From the IMG/VR virus record IMGVR_UViG_3300030419_006726, positions 1 through 64,000 of that record: a stretch of DNA of 64,000 bases; one strand, 5' to 3'. The notes under the pieces are model-generated. The model was not told the origin of the DNA. It ran no database searches and was given only the letters and a program-made list of their open reading frames with translations. Shown in pieces: positions 13,841 to 21,969 of this stretch. This stretch comes from a virus. Positions within the stretch are counted from its first letter, which is position 1; every line of letters begins with the position of its first letter. A program made the translations under genes and the position numbers.

Positions 13841-14811
13841 AGTACGAAGTTCACAACAGATCAAATAAAGACATGTCAGACGTTGAGGGTATGATGCAGT
13901 CTTTTATGCCCTTCGCTCAGAAGCGGATTGGATTCAATAGACCACCGACTATCTTTTTTGATTCTGACGATATTAATGCGAAAAATGCTTTAGGAAAAAC
14001 TGGGTTTTACGATCCTGCAGACATGTCAATAACTGTTTTTGTCGACGGCCGTCATCCAAAAGATGTTTTAAGATCCCTCTCGCACGAACTGGTTCACCAT
14101 GGACAGAACTGTCGCGGGGATCTTGCTGCCGGCGGTGCGGGCGAGCAAGGATATGCTCAAAAGGACCCGCACTTGAGAGAAATGGAGAGGGAAGCTTACG
14201 AGGTTGGAAACCTCTGTTTTAGAGATTGGGAAGACAATTACAAACAACAAACTAATTATGTACAGATCGATGTTTCATTAAATGAAAACAGACAATTAAG
14301 GAGTAAAAAAATGGGAATCAACGATAAGAAATACAACACTCTCCACAAGGGATTGATGGAGCGTTGGGGTTATAAACTAACCGAAGAGGAAGAGGAACTT
14401 GAGGAGACTGCCACCGGACGCCGTAAAGATGGAGAGCGACGGCCGGAAGATCTTCGTAAGCGACCAATGGAAGAGTCTGATGATGTATTCGCACCTAACC
14501 ATTATTGCGTTCATCATGGAGGCGTCCAACACAACGGCAAGATTGAAATGGCTGAAGCTATTAATCACAATTACAATCTTGAGTTGTCTCGCGTAACTCA
14601 CTACGACATGAAATTGGCAGATGGAACTATTTTAGAAAATGTTGCCGCTGAAGATATTCAGGTTACAGAGGCATCGCTAGCAGAAGAGCACAGCCATCCT
14701 GCAAATCGCGACGATGACGACGATGACGACGACAAGAAAAATCTTAAAGAATCTGCGATAAGAAAAATCGTCCGAGAAACAATCAGAAGGAGACTTAAGA
14801 AAAATGGGTAA
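13837..14811 (+). CDS. Zincin metalloprotease with virion-like tail
   Basis: A 324-residue protein. HELVH at residues 83-87 is an HExxH zinc site; acidic residues in EMEREAYE about 30 residues later could supply the third ligand. The C-terminal half is non-catalytic: it contains NHYCVHHGGV and an Asp run (14707-14733), and ends in the basic helix IRKIVRETIRRRLKK, like the targeting helices of nearby proteins. Its place in the head-like module suggests maturation cleavage or delivery into the host (inference). Confidence 0.75.
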   Translation: MKYEVHNRSNKDMSDVEGMMQSFMPFAQKRIGFNRPPTIFFDSDDINAKNALGKTGFYDPADMSITVFVDGRHPKDVLRSLSHELVHHGQNCRGDLAAGGAGEQGYAQKDPHLREMEREAYEVGNLCFRDWEDNYKQQTNYVQIDVSLNENRQLRSKKMGINDKKYNTLHKGLMERWGYKLTEEEEELEETATGRRKDGERRPEDLRKRPMEESDDVFAPNHYCVHHGGVQHNGKIEMAEAINHNYNLELSRVTHYDMKLADGTILENVAAEDIQVTEASLAEEHSHPANRDDDDDDDDKKNLKESAIRKIVRETIRRRLKKNG

Positions 14812-15067
14812 ATCATTTAAAAGACGCTGGAACAAACAACGGCTCGCCCGTCTTAGGGCACTCCGCAAGCCAACTGACGAGATTATGATTGCCGGCGCAG
14901 CCGCCTCGGAAACCGTCAAAGAGATCATCGAAGTGCTTTCAGAACCTGAAAAGGTTGACACAACTGTAGCCGAAGATGCGCCTGTGCCGGTCGCGACGGT
15001 TGCTAAAAAACCACGCAAAAGACGAACAAAGAAGACTACCACAACTACTACATCAACGGCGGAATGA
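14804..15067 (+). CDS. Small basic Lys/Thr-rich protein
   Basis: An 87-residue protein with a very basic N-terminus (SFKRRWNKQRLARLRALRK), a central acidic helix and a Lys/Arg/Thr-rich C-terminus (KKPRKRRTKKTTTTTT). It overlaps the protease gene by 8 nt. The charge suggests DNA or capsid-interior binding. No family is recognised. Confidence 0.6.
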   Translation: MGKSFKRRWNKQRLARLRALRKPTDEIMIAGAAASETVKEIIEVLSEPEKVDTTVAEDAPVPVATVAKKPRKRRTKKTTTTTTSTAE

Positions 15068-15070
15068 TGC

Positions 15071-15283
15071 ATGGTTTATTTTAAAATAAAAAGACCATTT
15101 AATACGTCAAGATCTGGAAGTGTCAGGCGAACCAACTCTGGAAGTCGCACCAGATCTAATGGTTCGACCCGGGCGCCCACGAGGCGAACCACTGCCCGTC
15201 GAAGAACCAGCACTAGCCGCAACTCTCGTACCGGACAAGCCAGAACTAGAGCGATGGGCAGAACGAGAAGAGGAAGGTACTAA
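15071..15283 (+). CDS. Protamine-like Arg/Ser/Thr-rich peptide
   Basis: A 70-residue protein almost free of acidic and hydrophobic residues after position 12; Arg, Ser, Thr and Gly make up most of it (RTTARRRTSTSRNSRT). This composition is typical of protamines and of virion DNA-condensing peptides. It lies between the basic protein and a coiled-coil protein, with a 1-nt overlap to the next gene. A DNA-packing role inside the head is inferred. Confidence 0.62.
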   Translation: MVYFKIKRPFNTSRSGSVRRTNSGSRTRSNGSTRAPTRRTTARRRTSTSRNSRTGQARTRAMGRTRRGRY

Positions 15284-15546
15284 TGTCTATTAATTTTAAT
15301 AACCTAACAAGAAGATTCTTACTTGGTGAAGAGAGATCTAAATCAAGTATATTTACATATATTCAAGGGCTACAAGAAACTCTAACAAATTTTACTCCAA
15401 GATCAAAAACTGAATCCCGTAGAGTTTCTATAGCCCGCGAACAATTGCGTGAGATTAAACGCTATGCTCGCAAACTTCAAAACGAAGTCGAGCTATTACA
15501 AGAAAAATTAAACGTTTTAGAAGAGCAAGTCGGACCTAAAGAATAA
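15283..15546 (+). CDS. Coiled-coil protein
   Basis: An 87-residue protein whose C-terminal half is a clear heptad coiled coil (EIKRYARKLQNEVELLQ and on). The Arg-rich N-terminal part (LTRRFLLGEERSK) resembles the basic targeting helices of the module. It could oligomerise as a scaffold or minor capsid part. It overlaps the next gene by 1 nt. Confidence 0.62.
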   Translation: MSINFNNLTRRFLLGEERSKSSIFTYIQGLQETLTNFTPRSKTESRRVSIAREQLREIKRYARKLQNEVELLQEKLNVLEEQVGPKE

Positions 15547-18389
15547 TGAAAAAACTACTGTTAGAAGGAGGTGTCGGAGGACACCTCAATCACCTTTATG
15601 ATAATAGGCAGATGACTGCCAATAAGATGATTAGCATATTGAAAAAGGCTTCTAATGGTGAGTTGATTGGAACCGAAAAGGCTGACGGCTATAATATATT
15701 TTTAGGCTATCAAGGCGGTGTTGCTAGAGCAGCAAGGAATAAAACCGATATGCGCCGCGGCGGAATGACAATGGAAGAATTGGCCGTTCGCGAGTTTAAA
15801 GGGGGTGAAAAAGTCCGACAAGCATATATTCAATCATTTAATGCTTACCAAGCCGCTCTTGATAGTCTAACTGATAAAGAAAAAATAAAGATATTTGGCC
15901 CTAACGGTGAAATATTCTACAATACAGAGATAATGGGCCCTGCAGCTGCGCAGGTTATAAACTATGATATCGATGTCTTGTCAATACATAGCGGCGGTCA
16001 TAAAACATATAATAGAGACACAGACACTGTTGAAATTATTGATGCAGCTGAAGCTTCCAAATATCTAGACAGAGCTGTCGACCGCTTTGAACAAGCAACA
16101 GCAGGACAAAGATTCTCAGTTCAACGTACTGCGTTTGTAAAGTTGAATGCACTTGATGGCGATGCTGACTTGAACGTTGCAATTGCCAGACTACAAAAGG
16201 CCGGCTATAGCGGCGCGATGACTATTGAAGAATATTTAGAAATGAAGCTGACACCGGCAGTTGAAGCGGCGCTTCCTTATTTCGATCGAAGAATTAAACA
16301 GGAAATTATTGATAGAATATTAAATAAAGAGAACAAGAAGGGACTTGCACAAATTACAAAAGGGTTTCCCAAAGAGCAGAAAGCCGCTGTCAGCGATCTA
16401 GTATTAAATCAATCTAAAAACTTAATCAAGGATGCCATATGGCCTATCGAAGAAGCTGTACACGACTTCGCTGTTGAAATGCTGCGTGGAATGGAGAGTG
16501 CCTATATTCTTGACAATGCAAAAGAGTTGGAAAGATTAAGGCAAGAAGTTACAACAGCGATTAGAGAAATCCAAGCCTACCGCGGCCCGGGCGAAGAAGA
16601 GGCAAAAGACATTCTTTTGCAACAACTGAAGAAACTAAAACAACTGGATGATGTTAGTTCAACCATGGAAGGGTTTGTGTTTGAAGAAGATGGCATGCTA
16701 TATAAATTTACTGGCAATTACGCTCCTATCAATCAAATCCTAGGATTGTTCAAGTATGGTCGAGGATCTACGCCGGCGCTTAAAAGGCAAGAACTCACGG
16801 AACAAGACGAGGCAGAGGAAGAGACACCAGAACAGTTTACGTCTCCAAACTCTCCAGAAGAAGTGACAGCCAACGATGCACAAATACTGGACAATATCGC
16901 AATCTTCCCGGGAGGTTTTAAGCCGCCCCATAAAGGACATTTTGAGGCAGCTGCCTATCTTTCAAACCAAAGAGGCGTGGATCAAGTATATGTTATTATA
17001 TCTCCGAAGGCTCGCGCAGAGCACGAATATGATTTAAGAATCGAAGTTACCGCAGAGCAGTCAAAAGAGCTTTGGGATTTGTACGCAGCTGCAAATCGAG
17101 ACAAGATCGGAGCGCCAATCATTACAATTATTGGAAAGACCGTAACACCTGTTACAGACGCATATGAATTTATGAAAAAGATGAATCCCGGTCAAACAGT
17201 CACATTTGCAAAAGGATCCAAAGACAAAAAGGATAAGAGATTTAATGGCGCCCAAGCTTGGTCGGACAAAAAAGGATATGGTTTAACAGTGAAATTGATA
17301 GACACTCCAGTATTTGGCCAAGGTATTTCTGGTACAATGATGAGAAAACACATTGCTAAAGAGGATTGGCGATCTTTTATCGACAACACCCCTCTTGAGA
17401 AAGATCAAGATAAACTTCGCGCATGGCAAATCGTTACAGGCAAGATACAGCCGTCACCACAAGCTGGTCCTGTGTTGGAGGAAACTATTTATAAAATGGT
17501 GCGTGAGGCTTTAACCGAGAAAGAGGGGAGAGGAGTTGGTGATAGAATAAGGGGAGTTATGCAGAGTGACCCCGTTAAAAGTGTCATGGGCAAGGTTGAT
17601 AAAGCGGCATGGGCTGGATCAAAAACGACCTCTAGGGGAAAACTAGGAAAGATGTCTATAGCACCGAAAGAGATTAACACTATTGGAGATCTTCGCAAAT
17701 TAATGAAAGTGATGAAGGCCTCCAAGGCCGGCAAAGCTGGTGCTAAGCGCGCTATCTCTGCGCTTGGTGGTGGCGCGTTGTTTCAGGCGATTGACGGTGT
17801 GCGCAAGATTTCCGATTTATATCAAAAAATGTACAACGCTCAAGATAATTTCTTGACAGGAACAGGAATGGATGCACTAAATGTTGACGACAACGTTGCT
17901 AAAATAATTGATGATAGAGTTGAAGACGCTTTTCTTAAGTATTTGATGGTTAAAATGAAAAATGCCTCGGATGATGAACCTTTGCCAAATGCAACCAAAA
18001 TGATACAGGGTTATCTAAAAAATACGTTTGGTGGCTGGTCTGTTGCCCCTGGCCAGAGCGCATCATTCACGATGGCACGTGAAGGTAAAAATAGATCATT
18101 AAACGAAGTGGAAAGCGAAAAGCAAAGACGATGGGCATGCGCGCAAATGGGAGACGATTTCAAAGGAGAACGCAAGTTAACTAAAAAACAGGCCAAGGAA
18201 ATGTGCAAATCAGAGGTTGAAGAATCCGAAGAGATAGAGGAAATGTCAGCCATGGGCGCCGGCGCAGTAGCTGGCCCGGGCACAGCACAAAAAAAGAAGA
18301 AGAGTTTAATCCGAGAAGAAGATCCAACCATTGACGAAGTACTGAACTATTTACTTAATGATCTGGGAGTTATAACAAATGCAAATTGA
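15546..18389 (+). CDS. Ligase-like plus HxGH nucleotidyltransferase fusion, large head-module protein
   Basis: A 947-residue protein. Residues 1-400 hold a KADG motif (45-48), EGFVF (375-379) and YKF (386-388), matching motifs I, IV and V of polynucleotide ligase/capping-type nucleotidyltransferases. Residues about 450-605 form an adenylyl/cytidylyltransferase-like domain with FPGGFKPPHKGH (HKGH at 462-465) and ISGTMMR (594-600), the signature of NMNAT/CTP-transferase folds. The C-terminal third has a targeting-like helix (IYKMVREALTEKE) and RRWACAQMG, then KKQAKEMC, common in phage virion proteins. A virion-delivered nucleotide-transferring enzyme is possible (inference). Confidence 0.75.
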   Translation: MKKLLLEGGVGGHLNHLYDNRQMTANKMISILKKASNGELIGTEKADGYNIFLGYQGGVARAARNKTDMRRGGMTMEELAVREFKGGEKVRQAYIQSFNAYQAALDSLTDKEKIKIFGPNGEIFYNTEIMGPAAAQVINYDIDVLSIHSGGHKTYNRDTDTVEIIDAAEASKYLDRAVDRFEQATAGQRFSVQRTAFVKLNALDGDADLNVAIARLQKAGYSGAMTIEEYLEMKLTPAVEAALPYFDRRIKQEIIDRILNKENKKGLAQITKGFPKEQKAAVSDLVLNQSKNLIKDAIWPIEEAVHDFAVEMLRGMESAYILDNAKELERLRQEVTTAIREIQAYRGPGEEEAKDILLQQLKKLKQLDDVSSTMEGFVFEEDGMLYKFTGNYAPINQILGLFKYGRGSTPALKRQELTEQDEAEEETPEQFTSPNSPEEVTANDAQILDNIAIFPGGFKPPHKGHFEAAAYLSNQRGVDQVYVIISPKARAEHEYDLRIEVTAEQSKELWDLYAAANRDKIGAPIITIIGKTVTPVTDAYEFMKKMNPGQTVTFAKGSKDKKDKRFNGAQAWSDKKGYGLTVKLIDTPVFGQGISGTMMRKHIAKEDWRSFIDNTPLEKDQDKLRAWQIVTGKIQPSPQAGPVLEETIYKMVREALTEKEGRGVGDRIRGVMQSDPVKSVMGKVDKAAWAGSKTTSRGKLGKMSIAPKEINTIGDLRKLMKVMKASKAGKAGAKRAISALGGGALFQAIDGVRKISDLYQKMYNAQDNFLTGTGMDALNVDDNVAKIIDDRVEDAFLKYLMVKMKNASDDEPLPNATKMIQGYLKNTFGGWSVAPGQSASFTMAREGKNRSLNEVESEKQRRWACAQMGDDFKGERKLTKKQAKEMCKSEVEESEEIEEMSAMGAGAVAGPGTAQKKKKSLIREEDPTIDEVLNYLLNDLGVITNAN

Positions 18390-19230
18390 TAGAATTGAAT
18401 TTTTAAAAGAGCTGGAAGAAGAAAAGATATTGAGAGAAAGCATTCGCAATGTTATTTCTATAGTTAAGCAGCGTAAAAAGAAAGAAATTCAGGAAAAACA
18501 AGAAGCTGAAAACCATATTCGTACAATTGTCAGACGACTAATTGCCGAAGCAAAAACAGCAGACACTGATCCCTCTCCCGGGAGAACAACGGGCATCAAC
18601 GTATTAGAAGATCTTCTTAAAAAAATAATTCCTGTTTTACAAGATGATTACAAAATATTAACTACTGATGAGCAACAAAGATCTTCATTTCGTGCACACA
18701 TTCTTAATGGCGTTCTTAAGGCACTTAAGCCAATCGCGGTTTCGAACGAAGCCGGCGCCGAAGGCGCAGAAGCCCCTCAAGAAGATGAATTTATCAATAT
18801 AGCCGAAGCTATAGCTGAAGCTCTTGATGTAGATATAGGTGATGAAGAGAAGTTTATCGATATTGATCCGGACGAAGATCCGGAAACAGAAGAGCTAAGT
18901 CCCCAAGAAGAGTTTGGTGCTGGAGTCGAAGGTCATGATTTGACTGGTAGAAATATGGCTTTTACTAGTTTTAAGAAAATACAATCAAATATTATTGATG
19001 CATTTGAGTTACTGGAAAACGAAGAAGACGAAAACATTTTCCTTGATTACTTGATTACCAATCTTAAACTATATTTTGATAAATTTGAAGCAGAAATTGC
19101 ACCTAATTTAGAAGAACCTACAACCCCAGAATATGAAGATGCTGCAGCTGAAACTCCCGATATGGCTCCAGAAGATGATTTAGGGGGACCAGAAGATGAT
19201 CTAGAAGGTGGGGCAGAATTAGGATTATAA
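18379..19230 (+). CDS. Acidic scaffold-like head-module protein
   Basis: A 283-residue protein overlapping the fusion gene by 11 nt. The N-terminal 60 residues hold two basic helices (IRNVISIVKQRKKKE and HIRTIVRRLIAEA) of the same type as the putative targeting helices. The rest is very acidic, with long Asp/Glu/Pro stretches and a helical C-terminal core. Size, charge and context fit a prohead core or scaffold protein, but no family motif confirms it. Confidence 0.6.
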   Translation: MQIDRIEFLKELEEEKILRESIRNVISIVKQRKKKEIQEKQEAENHIRTIVRRLIAEAKTADTDPSPGRTTGINVLEDLLKKIIPVLQDDYKILTTDEQQRSSFRAHILNGVLKALKPIAVSNEAGAEGAEAPQEDEFINIAEAIAEALDVDIGDEEKFIDIDPDEDPETEELSPQEEFGAGVEGHDLTGRNMAFTSFKKIQSNIIDAFELLENEEDENIFLDYLITNLKLYFDKFEAEIAPNLEEPTTPEYEDAAAETPDMAPEDDLGGPEDDLEGGAELGL

Positions 19231-19328
19231 TCTTCTTCTTATATAACCTTCTTTTAATATATAATAAAACACCCCATAAACAATTAATTTAAATCTAATC
19301 ACCGATTAAAACACCGTCAAGGTAAAAA
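19231..19328. other. AT-rich gap, nothing identified
   Basis: A 98-bp AT-rich stretch with no gene and no convincing hairpin. It separates the head-like module from the HTH-like gene, so it may hold a promoter I cannot define. Confidence 0.3.
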
Positions 19329-19703
19329 ATGAACTGGCAACCAAAAAAAAGAAGAATTGGTAAAAATCGGTATTATTCAGTAGTTAGAAAACTGCGACGA
19401 GAGGGCAAGTCCACCGTCGAATTCGAAGTAATGCTTAATAGCCTGAGCATGGAGGATATAATAGCGCTTAAGCTAGAGTTGGCCTCCAAGGTTGCTGGAT
19501 CGAAATTATATGGATTTAAGCTGTGGCATTCTATACCAGACATTGTTAGAGATGCAATGTTGAAGTATGCGATGTCTGCAACAAGAACAAAGAATGAAGC
19601 CCAGAGATTCCTGGGTATCGACGCGCAAAGTTACAAGAAGATGTTAAAAAAGTATCAAACCGAGAGCTTTTTTGAAGAAAATGAGTTGACACTAGAACAA
19701 TAA
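19329..19703 (+). CDS. Putative HTH-type DNA-binding protein
   Basis: A 124-residue basic protein. The C-terminal segment TRTKNEAQRFLGIDAQSY resembles a Fis/sigma54-activator-type helix-turn-helix, preceded by a conserved-looking helical region (LASKVAGSKLYGFKLW). This arrangement occurs in hypothetical proteins of environmental phages as far as I recall. It is a candidate transcription regulator. It stands alone, ahead of the structured RNA and the tmRNA. Confidence 0.55.
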   Translation: MNWQPKKRRIGKNRYYSVVRKLRREGKSTVEFEVMLNSLSMEDIIALKLELASKVAGSKLYGFKLWHSIPDIVRDAMLKYAMSATRTKNEAQRFLGIDAQSYKKMLKKYQTESFFEENELTLEQ

Positions 19704-19718
19704 AATGGTAATATTAAT

Positions 19719-19838
19719 TAATCTTGAGGAACTAAGCAAGGGGTTCATTGTCTCTAACGAATCCTCGCCAGCGCGTGGCAAATTATTAAAGGGAGGCTAG
19801 CATTGGTGGGGAGCTAAGAGAACCACCCCTCAAGATTA
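19719..19838 (+). ncRNA. Candidate structured RNA of about 120 nt
   Basis: TAATCTTGAGG (19719-19729) pairs perfectly with CCTCAAGATTA (19828-19838), closing a domain of about 100 nt. Inside are the hairpins GCCA-GCGCG-TGGC (about 19767-19779) and GGTGG/CCACC (about 19805-19827). There is no reading frame through it and no T-run after it. It could be a 5' leader element of the following gene or an independent small RNA. No known family is recognised. Confidence 0.5.
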
Positions 19839-19866
19839 TAATTATGGAGCGAAAAGGAAAAATGTA

Positions 19867-20106
19867 ATGTGGAAATTGTGGAGAGAAAACAATGGATATA
19901 TCCAAGGCGAACTACTTAGTAAGCACTCTTCAGAAAAAGCAGCTTTAAAAAAGGCAAAAGCTGTGGTAGAATATAAACATAAAGTAAAAGAAGAAGACAC
20001 CGAAGAGATTGTCATTTGGCTAGAAGATGAAGACAGAAGCACAATTGGCATTATAACACACAAAAAGGGGACGAAAAGGACTCGACAGGGTAAGAAAGAG
20101 AAATAG
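19867..20106 (+). CDS. Hypothetical small protein overlapping the tmRNA 5' end
   Basis: A 79-residue protein after AAAAGGAA. It begins MWKLWRENNGYIQGELL, has a Lys/Ala helix and then WLEDEDRSTIGII, all protein-like. Its final 13 codons lie inside the tmRNA 5' end and read as a basic tail (KGTKRTRQGKKEK). The function is unknown. Processing of the tmRNA from this mRNA would remove the end of the message. Confidence 0.55.
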   Translation: MWKLWRENNGYIQGELLSKHSSEKAALKKAKAVVEYKHKVKEEDTEEIVIWLEDEDRSTIGIITHKKGTKRTRQGKKEK

Positions 20107-20399
20107 TGCAAGTAGGTTAGACACGACCTTAACAGTTCAAAAACATAGTTGCAAATAACAACAATCACTTTGATTCTGTTCGCCTAGCGGCTTAATCAGG
20201 AGGCTGATCAGAGCCTTCTATCCAATCTGATCAAAATAACAGACAAGTTTTAAAAATCAAACCATTTATCGCAACAGGATGGTAAGCGATATCTTAACAC
20301 CATCTATTTTGTCAGCGGCTGATAGAAACTGACTAAACTTGTAAATGACTACAATTGGACTTATTGTGGACGCGGGTTCGACTCCCGCCGTCTCCACCA
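20067..20399 (+). ncRNA. ssrA: Transfer-messenger RNA (tmRNA)
   Basis: The 5' end GGGGACG pairs over 7 bp with CGTCTCC before an encoded ACCA end, and GGACTCGACAGGG matches the conserved tmRNA 5' sequence. The 3' tRNA-like domain has TGACTAAACTTGTAAATG and a T-arm GCGGGTTCGACTCCCGC. The tag frame resumes after ATAGTTGCA: codons from GCA at 20151 to TAA at 20193-20195 encode ANNNNHFDSVRLAA. tmRNA with SmpB rescues stalled ribosomes and tags products for proteolysis; the LAA end is the usual ClpXP signal. It is a complete one-piece form. Confidence 0.95.
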
Positions 20400-20424
20400 T
20401 CTCATTAAAAATATAGGAGGAAAA

Positions 20425-20667
20425 ATGAGAACTTTAGCAATTGCCACAATTCTTGTGGCATGTAATACAACAGAAACCACCGAGACCGAAGCTACTAGTA
20501 CGGAAGCGGTGCAAACAGAAGCCACCGAAACGACATTTACACCACCCGTTGATGTTGTTGACGAGGAAGTTCGACGCCTTGAGCGCGAAAACGCAAATAC
20601 TAATAGTGATTTTGACACTATTGAAACACCTGCCAAAACAACAGATTTTGAGCAGGAAGGAAATTAA
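20425..20667 (+). CDS. Putative lipoprotein, Thr/Glu-rich
   Basis: An 80-residue protein after AGGAGG. It starts MRTLAIATILVACNTT: a short basic N-region, hydrophobic core and lipobox LVAC, so Cys13 is probably lipidated. The mature part is Thr/Glu-rich and disordered. Small phage lipoproteins can be outer-membrane spanin subunits, but nothing here confirms that role. It lies just after the tmRNA. Confidence 0.65.
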   Translation: MRTLAIATILVACNTTETTETEATSTEAVQTEATETTFTPPVDVVDEEVRRLERENANTNSDFDTIETPAKTTDFEQEGN

Positions 20668-20670
20668 ATT

Positions 20671-21114
20671 ATGAAAGTAACAAACGGAACCATGGTTAAG
20701 GTGCACTATAAGGGCACCCTTTCTGATGGTCGAGAATTTGATAATTCTCACACTCGCGGCCAAACGCTCGACTTTAAAGTTGGCGCTGGTCAAATGATTA
20801 AGGGCTTCAACGATGCTGTTATTGGTATGAAAGCTGGACAAACCAAATCGTTCACGATTCCTGCCGCAGATGCCTATGGAGAATACAATCCTGAAGCTTT
20901 TACAACGGCGCCCAAGGAGGCGTTCCCGCCTAACTTCAATTTTCAAGTTGGAGCAGAGGTACAGGGTACGACACCTACGGGACAGCCCTTTCTTGCGAAG
21001 ATTACGGCTCTTGAAGATGACAATGTTACGTTGGATGTTAATCATCCACTAGCTGGTCAGGATCTCACTTTCGAAGTTGAGTTGGTTGAGATCGAACAAA
21101 CCAACGATGACTAA
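20671..21114 (+). CDS. FKBP-type peptidyl-prolyl isomerase, SlyD-like
   Basis: A 147-residue protein. It matches the FKBP fold with VKVHYKGTL, FDNSHTRGQ, GAGQMIKGF and IPAADAYGE, followed by an insert-in-flap domain (about residues 72-128) and the LTFEVELVEIE strand, as in SlyD. These enzymes speed proline isomerisation and chaperone folding proteins. It lacks the His-rich metal-binding tail of E. coli SlyD. A phage-encoded folding helper beside Hsp20 suggests assistance to virion or host proteins (inference). Confidence 0.92.
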   Translation: MKVTNGTMVKVHYKGTLSDGREFDNSHTRGQTLDFKVGAGQMIKGFNDAVIGMKAGQTKSFTIPAADAYGEYNPEAFTTAPKEAFPPNFNFQVGAEVQGTTPTGQPFLAKITALEDDNVTLDVNHPLAGQDLTFEVELVEIEQTNDD

Positions 21115-21163
21115 ATCGTAATAACAATAGGTGTAAACTGGCGGGCAACTACTAGTTAGTGAT

Positions 21164-21703
21164 ATGGAACGACTTTTTGAAAATTGGCGCTCGCACGTTA
21201 GCGAACAAAAACAAAAAGAAGAAGAAGTCGTTCTATATCACGTCTCCTCTGTACCAAACATCGAAGTGTTGGATCCGGATATCGCAATTAAATCCGCTCG
21301 ACACTACACAAAGCAGGAATACCGTACATGGGACCGCCCCCGGGTATTCTTTTTTACCAATTGGGGTCAAGAGGACGTTGGAGTGGGAAAAATTGGCGGA
21401 ATCAATGGACATGTATACAAGGTCAGCATCAAAGAGAACGAGCTGTATCCTGTGTTAAGAGATCCTTTGCAGTTTTCACGCAGAATTGATGAGTATAAAG
21501 AGTTAAGAGAAAAAGAAAGAGGACTACCAAAACATTATCCAACAAATGCATATGAAATTGTGGCAACGTTCGCGGAACGAGAGCTTGGTGTTAAGGGTTT
21601 TATATATCCACAATCCAAGAAACCAAACCACATGATTGTGGCATTGTGGAAAAAGGTGCCGGTAGAAAAAGTTGATAAACCATTCTATAATCAGGAGAAA
21701 TAA
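21164..21703 (+). CDS. Possible ADP-ribosyltransferase-like protein with targeting-like N-terminus
   Basis: A 179-residue protein. The N-terminus MERLFENWRSHVSEQ resembles T4-type capsid-targeting peptides and matches the protein at 21966. The following pattern, VVLYHVSSVPNIEVLDP, RVFFFTN and then VYKVSIKENELYP, recalls ART-fold proteins (His/Arg start, FFT strand), as in phage Alt. Catalytic residues cannot be assigned confidently. If correct, it may be a virion-packaged modifier of host proteins. A neighbour with the same N-terminal motif supports a shared signal. Confidence 0.5.
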   Translation: MERLFENWRSHVSEQKQKEEEVVLYHVSSVPNIEVLDPDIAIKSARHYTKQEYRTWDRPRVFFFTNWGQEDVGVGKIGGINGHVYKVSIKENELYPVLRDPLQFSRRIDEYKELREKERGLPKHYPTNAYEIVATFAERELGVKGFIYPQSKKPNHMIVALWKKVPVEKVDKPFYNQEK

Positions 21704-21969
21704 TGGGTTTAATTGGAAAATCAGTATATAAGGTATGGGCGTTCAATTCGCTGCGATTTGGAAATATAGTCGCAGAAAAGAAGAAGGATGGCTGGAAATA
21801 TGTTAAAGTTGATTGGAAAGACGATGAGGCGTATGAAATGGACGTTGCTCGTGTAGTTGAGCTACGCAGTGTTAAATATGATGAAAATCACGAGTGGCAT
21901 CGGGTCGATAGTGTTAAGGTTTTCGATCCAATCACAATGACACAAACATTAGGAAAACTTAAAACATGA
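21703..21969 (+). CDS. SH3/KOW-like small protein
   Basis: An 88-residue protein starting 1 nt inside the previous stop. GKSVYKVWA, FGNIVAEKKKDGW and YVKVDWKDDEAY suggest a five-strand small barrel, distantly like the array members though lacking the exact Gly-Asp-Leu-Val. It overlaps the next gene by 4 nt. The function is unknown. Confidence 0.6.
   Translation: MGLIGKSVYKVWAFNSLRFGNIVAEKKKDGWKYVKVDWKDDEAYEMDVARVVELRSVKYDENHEWHRVDSVKVFDPITMTQTLGKLKT

Noticed and set aside
14707-14733. Run of Asp codons as a tandem-repeat element
   Set aside because: A short in-frame acidic tract of GAC/GAT codons within the protease gene; no sign of a mobile or structural repeat.
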